Part shown: in pieces, positions 59,917-64,000 of the stretch
How the letters are laid out: each line of letters opens with the position of its first letter
How positions within the stretch are numbered: the stretch's first letter is position 1
Assembly (NCBI RefSeq): GCF_910589235.1
Contig: NC_060955.1
Location: forward strand, 16,174,758-16,238,757
Source of the DNA: Vespa crabro
Lineage: Eukaryota > Arthropoda > Insecta > Hymenoptera > Vespidae
Direction of reading: 5' to 3'
Length of the DNA stretch: 64,000 nt
Program-made: the position numbers and the translations under genes
Notes under the pieces: model-generated
Databases searched by the model: none
What the model was told of the DNA's origin: nothing
The model's input: the letters and a program-made list of their open reading frames with translations, nothing else

Positions 59917-61730
59917 TACACACGTCCACGTACGAGTTATTTCTTCTCTTAAGTGCTCATAAGTACCCAGTATTAAACCGAAGCACCTTTTATATCATCT
60001 GCCCAATAGAGAAAAACATGAAGAAGTTAAAAAGAGTGTGTGTTAGAGGGGAAAGAGGATAGAGATAAAAAAAATGATGAAAAACATAAAGGCAAATTTC
60101 TTGTTTACTTGCTAAAAAGAAGAAGCTAAGACAGCGTGAGAGAAAGATAAAGAGATAATGACCGCCAAACGAAACGAAATTTCTTTGTCAATTAATCGAG
60201 CCTTCCTTCGTACCGATAAAGTCAATTAACCAATCGAGTTAATGAGATGTCCCTTAACGAACATCATCGTTTCCTTGCAATCTTCTAAGCACCGGTTACA
60301 AGAAAAAAACTTAAACTACGTGTACCGTATTTCGATTTTATTCACCAAACAACCGAATATTCTTTACTCCTAGAAACTTATGACATCTAACACTTATTTG
60401 TAGAACGTACGAAGAGTGAAAAAAATATATATAACGTCTACCTTTTCTATTTGATCTCTCAAAAGTTCGATAAATTATTCATAGAATGTTCATTTTTGAG
60501 TTTACTTTACGAAGTAACTCGAGTTTTGATATCGCCTGTTCGAGAGTAGAAAGTTAATTAGATGTGGGAGCATATCTTTTTAAACTTTACGAAGAAGTTT
60601 CAAGTATACAAACGCGGATAATCCTTCTATATATTACCGGAATGCTCTCGCGTGGACGCGTCACGCTCATAAGTCGCGTTCTCGGTTCGAGCCTGAAAAT
60701 GGATTCTCTTTTTATGAGGAGTCCGGTTAAAAATACACTTCCTTCTCACTTCCCCTCTACATTTCTTTTTCTCTTTTCCTTCTCATCCACCACGGTCCTT
60801 TACAGGAAATCACGAATAGCTCGTAAGTTCGGCGAAGGCCCTCTCTTCTATGAATATCTCTTCGGCCAGACAGAAGAGAACAGAAGAGGAAGAGAAAAAC
60901 TAAACGAAGATGATATGAGAGTGCAACCATATTATGTGACATTTATATGCATATGTATATGCATACGCCTATACAGCGTGTTCTATGAAATTTTCACAAG
61001 TCTCTCACAGAAATAAAAAGCATAAAAATACGAGATATGAATTGAGCGATTTAATAAACCGAATACATTCATCCTTCTATGCCTCATAACAAAAACAAAT
61101 ATACGATGCATGAATGTCACACAAAAAAGAAAACGTATGACATAAAAAGCCAATCTCTTTTTCGACGTAATACAAAGAGCTTTAACCGGTGTACAAATTC
61201 GTGTTATCATAGAATCCGAGAATGCGAAGGAAGAAAAAGAAATTAATGAATGGGAATAGAACAGAAACATAGAGGGAGAAAAAGAAAAAAAAAAGAAAAT
61301 TAAAACTGTTTAATAATCCAAAAAATAAATCAACGTTTTTGAGAATGAAATGTTGCATTTGCTCGTTGAAATTTGTTCGCTCGAAAGAACTTCCTTTCTT
61401 TCGATAAATTTATCCCTGATATAAAATTTCTACGCGACATACACGATAGCTCGAAGGTATCTTCAGGTAAAAATGAAGAGAGACTCTTGAAAGATAGTTC
61501 GTCGTCGTCTTGATATTAACCGAAGACATTTCGTTCACATACGACGAGATAGAAAAAGAGAAAGAAATAATAGAGAAGAGAGAAAGAAAAAAGTCGATCG
61601 AAATTTTCTTCAAAGAGTTCCCTTGAATTCGTGCGTTTTGCAGTAATTTTCTTTCTCGCGGTACGTCTCAAAGGAGCACCGAGCGAATCATAAATCTTCG
61701 GTTACGTCGAATGGCGTACCTATACTCATA
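59917..61730. other. Unique non-coding DNA
   Basis: The plus frame at 60564-61016 (150 codons from a GTG; the first ATG is after about 25 codons) is of mixed composition and has no recognised domain. Inside it, cctttacag|gaaatc and gctc|gtaagtt bound a 17-nt segment near 60805-60822, probably coincidental. A diverged ACAGGGTG-like string lies at 60972-60990. AT-rich at 61020-61330. Confidence 0.35.
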
Positions 61731-61843
61731 GGAAAGAAAGAAAGAGAGAGGGAGAGAGAGAGAGAGCAAAAGAGAGAGAGAGAAAGAGAGAGAGAGAAAG
61801 AGAGAGAGAGCAAAAGAGAGAGAGAGAGAGAGATATATATATA
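61731..61843. repeat. (GA)n-(TA)n compound microsatellite
   Basis: About 100 bp of GA with GCAAAA and AAAG interruptions, ending in about six TA units. Confidence 0.95.
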
Positions 61844-63450
61844 CCGAAAAGTAAGGGAGCGCAAGAGAGATAAAGAAAGCGGGGGAAAGAGGGAGTTTTC
61901 CTCGCAGGCTCTTTTACGAGAACTCTAGCGCGTATTTCCATGGTCTCGCCCCGAGGCGCTGCCGAGTCGAATGCATCGTGCCCGTTCATACAAGCACTTT
62001 TATATCTCTTACGAATAGGGCGTTAAAAGGAGGTCGAAGAGGATGAAGACGAGAAGAAGCTTTGGAACGCGGAAGCCATATGCGAACGGTGGCTCGCTGA
62101 AGCAGAAGACACGTAATAACGTGTTCTTGCTTGGTGAACTTTTAAAAGGCACGCGCGTGTATCATCCCTCTCTCCTCGCCTATTCCACCCCACACATAAC
62201 ACCCCGCAATTCTCCTTTCCTCATCGTGACATCTTCGGCGTTATCCTCTCGAACGACGTTCCACTTCCTTTTACGGTTTTCAGCCTATTGTACAACGTAA
62301 TCACAACGGCGTGACCTCGTCGCGAGCTTTTTCGATTATATGACGGTTGAGAAAAGAGTGTATGGAGAATTCTTGCGAGTTTTACAATTCAAAGAGTATT
62401 CGTATTTCTTTTCAATTCACGATGGAGAAATAGAACGTACTCGATGAAGAGGAAAAGAAGTAAAGTAAATTGACAAAAGATCGTTTTACTCCACGTTGAC
62501 TTATCTCAAAGAGAAAAGAGATAAAGTAATTATTACAAGTAGGAAACATACTCGGTGTAATCATTAAAACCGCACAAAGAATCCCAACGAGAATCCGGTT
62601 CTTTGCTCGGTGTCCTTGCCGGAAACAACGGAATATCCGACCTATCCATGCTTCTCTTCGCTCTGGGCAAGCTGTGTTTAGCCTCCATCGAACGTTTCTA
62701 CGAGCAAACATTGGCACAATGGTACGAGTTTAGCGCCCGTACACTCTTTGTTCGAATAGGACATTGTGGAGTACTAGCTGTGTTTGATCGTATATCTATC
62801 TACTGTTGTACTACGTCATCGAAACGTATCCTTTCGTATCGGAGTTCCTTTTACCTCAAGACTCGTTACGAACAAAATGCTTTAGTGGAGTACAAATATC
62901 TATGCGTGTGGATAAACTTTATTGCACTTCCAATCTATATATGTAACTTTTATGTACATATACTATACTTACGTATAAATATAATATATTACTCTTAACC
63001 CCTTTCCTTCTTTTTCTTATTTTCTTTGTCCCTCTTATTTGAAACCTTTCCATTGCATTTACGCTTTTTTCTTTTCTTTTTTTTTTTTTATCAAGGAACG
63101 AGTCTGATTGATTGTTACGTCAACGCACTTATTATGTTATAATCATAAAAAAAAGTCGGAACATATAAAACGAAAGGATGAAGTTTAATAAAAAATTCGT
63201 AAAATCAACGCATTCTGATGAATCTTCGTGTGCTCAACATTCTAGTATACCTATGAAAAGTCCTTTTTTATCGTTGTTTCGCTGATGAAGGAGATAATGA
63301 AATAAAAAGAAAAAGAAAGAAAGAAGAAAATCGTACTTCTATCCCACTTATATAACTAGTTGCTCCTGGGCTAAAGTTCGAACCGAAACAAAGACAATAC
63401 CATTAAACTGCGGCAGTTTATTGGAATTAAATTAGATGACACTCCTAGAA
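61844..63450. other. Unique non-coding DNA
   Basis: CpG-containing balanced sequence (61880-62300) then AT-rich. The plus strand is open from an ATG at 62648 for 117 codons (MLLFALGKLCLASIERF...) to 62998, with a hydrophobic head that looks signal-peptide-like. The second half drifts into AT-rich Tyr/Ile codons, which argues against a real gene. T-rich and A-rich strips follow at 63069-63090 and 63150. Confidence 0.35.
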
Positions 63451-63485
63451 GAGAGAGAAAGAAAAATAAAAAGAGATCAAGTATT

Positions 63486-63494
63486 GAGAGAAAA

Positions 63495-63547
<53 letters not shown>

Positions 63548-63550
63548 AGA
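63486..63550. repeat. (GA)n microsatellite
   Basis: About 60 bp of GA with an AAAG lead-in. Confidence 0.95.
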
Positions 63551-64000
63551 ATCCCTTGGAAACTCTCGAGGTTGTTACCGAAAGATCTTAGATTTCACGA
63601 CTGTACTCGCTTTTAGCTTCAAGAAAGAGAAGAAGAGAGAAAGAGAGAAAAATAGAAAGAGAGGAAGAGAGAAACAAAGAATTTCTTTCAAACTTCATCA
63701 CGATTTGTTTTTTCCACGTAACGGATAAAAGATACCTTTCTTTTTTATTACTTACCTTGCGGTATACATGCAAATTAGTATCCGTTGCGTATATGTACTA
63801 TACTATTCTTCGAATACTCCGAAAGAAAAATATCTTGGAATAGATATGAACGATCTCTTCTATCGGAAAAGTTGATTTGATCGAGGAAATAATTTATAAT
63901 ATTAGAAATGTGTACTCTGATAGGGGATCAAAACAATACATGCATAAGAGAAGATATTCACATATATAAATATTTTAAAAAATCGAGTTTATAGGGCAAA
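63551..64000. other. Unique non-coding DNA to the window edge
   Basis: Purine-rich strip at 63620-63680, otherwise AT-rich unique sequence. An ATGCAAATTAG octamer-type string lies at 63768-63778. No gene recognised. Confidence 0.5.

Overview
This 64 kb window reads as non-coding chromosomal DNA of an insect. I infer a hymenopteran (wasp, bee or ant). The base composition is AT-rich (about two thirds A+T by eye), CpG-containing words (tcg, cga, cgt) are abundant rather than depleted, and GA/CT microsatellites are exceptionally dense, about one long tract every 1 to 1.5 kb on either strand. There is no bacterial layout: no operons, no ribosome-binding sites and no recognisable complete gene. 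The many open frames rich in Ser-Leu, Arg-Glu or Ile-Tyr are translations of (CT)n, (GA)n and (TA)n tracts. The window could be a large intron, an intergenic desert, or both. The sequence alone does not settle this.

Layout. 1-9 kb: unique sequence broken by GA/CT and TA arrays, with a probable nuclear copy of mitochondrial large-subunit rRNA (about 3.78-4.33 kb) and two adjacent near-perfect hairpins at 5.24-5.29 kb. 9-11 kb: AT-rich sequence with a degenerate 56-bp tandem duplication. 11-25 kb: repeat-punctuated unique DNA with one GC-rich islet near 20.3-20.5 kb. 25.35 kb: a short mariner-like inverted-repeat element with TA flanks, the clearest mobile element here. 26-38 kb: more GA/CT, TA, GAA/TTC and GATA arrays. 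38.1-39.6 kb: a very AT-rich block with short direct repeats that may be a decayed transposon. 42.0-42.9 kb: the strongest promoter-like islet, GC-rich and CpG-rich, with a 13-bp inverted repeat and a TATAAAAG box, embedded in alternating CT and GA tracts. 49-50.3 kb: a 21-copy GATA array, then a possible 5' exon ending in a strong splice donor. 53-64 kb: further repeats and a few isolated open frames of unknown meaning.

Several short segments have a good splice acceptor, an open frame and a donor (about 23.2 kb minus, 28.5 kb minus, 54.4 kb plus). I list them as candidate exons at low confidence because none matches a protein I recognise. No cellular pathway can be reconstructed. The supportable annotation is mainly repeats, one mitochondrial insertion, one MITE and a few regulatory or exon candidates. 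No tRNA, CRISPR array, virus or toxin gene was identified.
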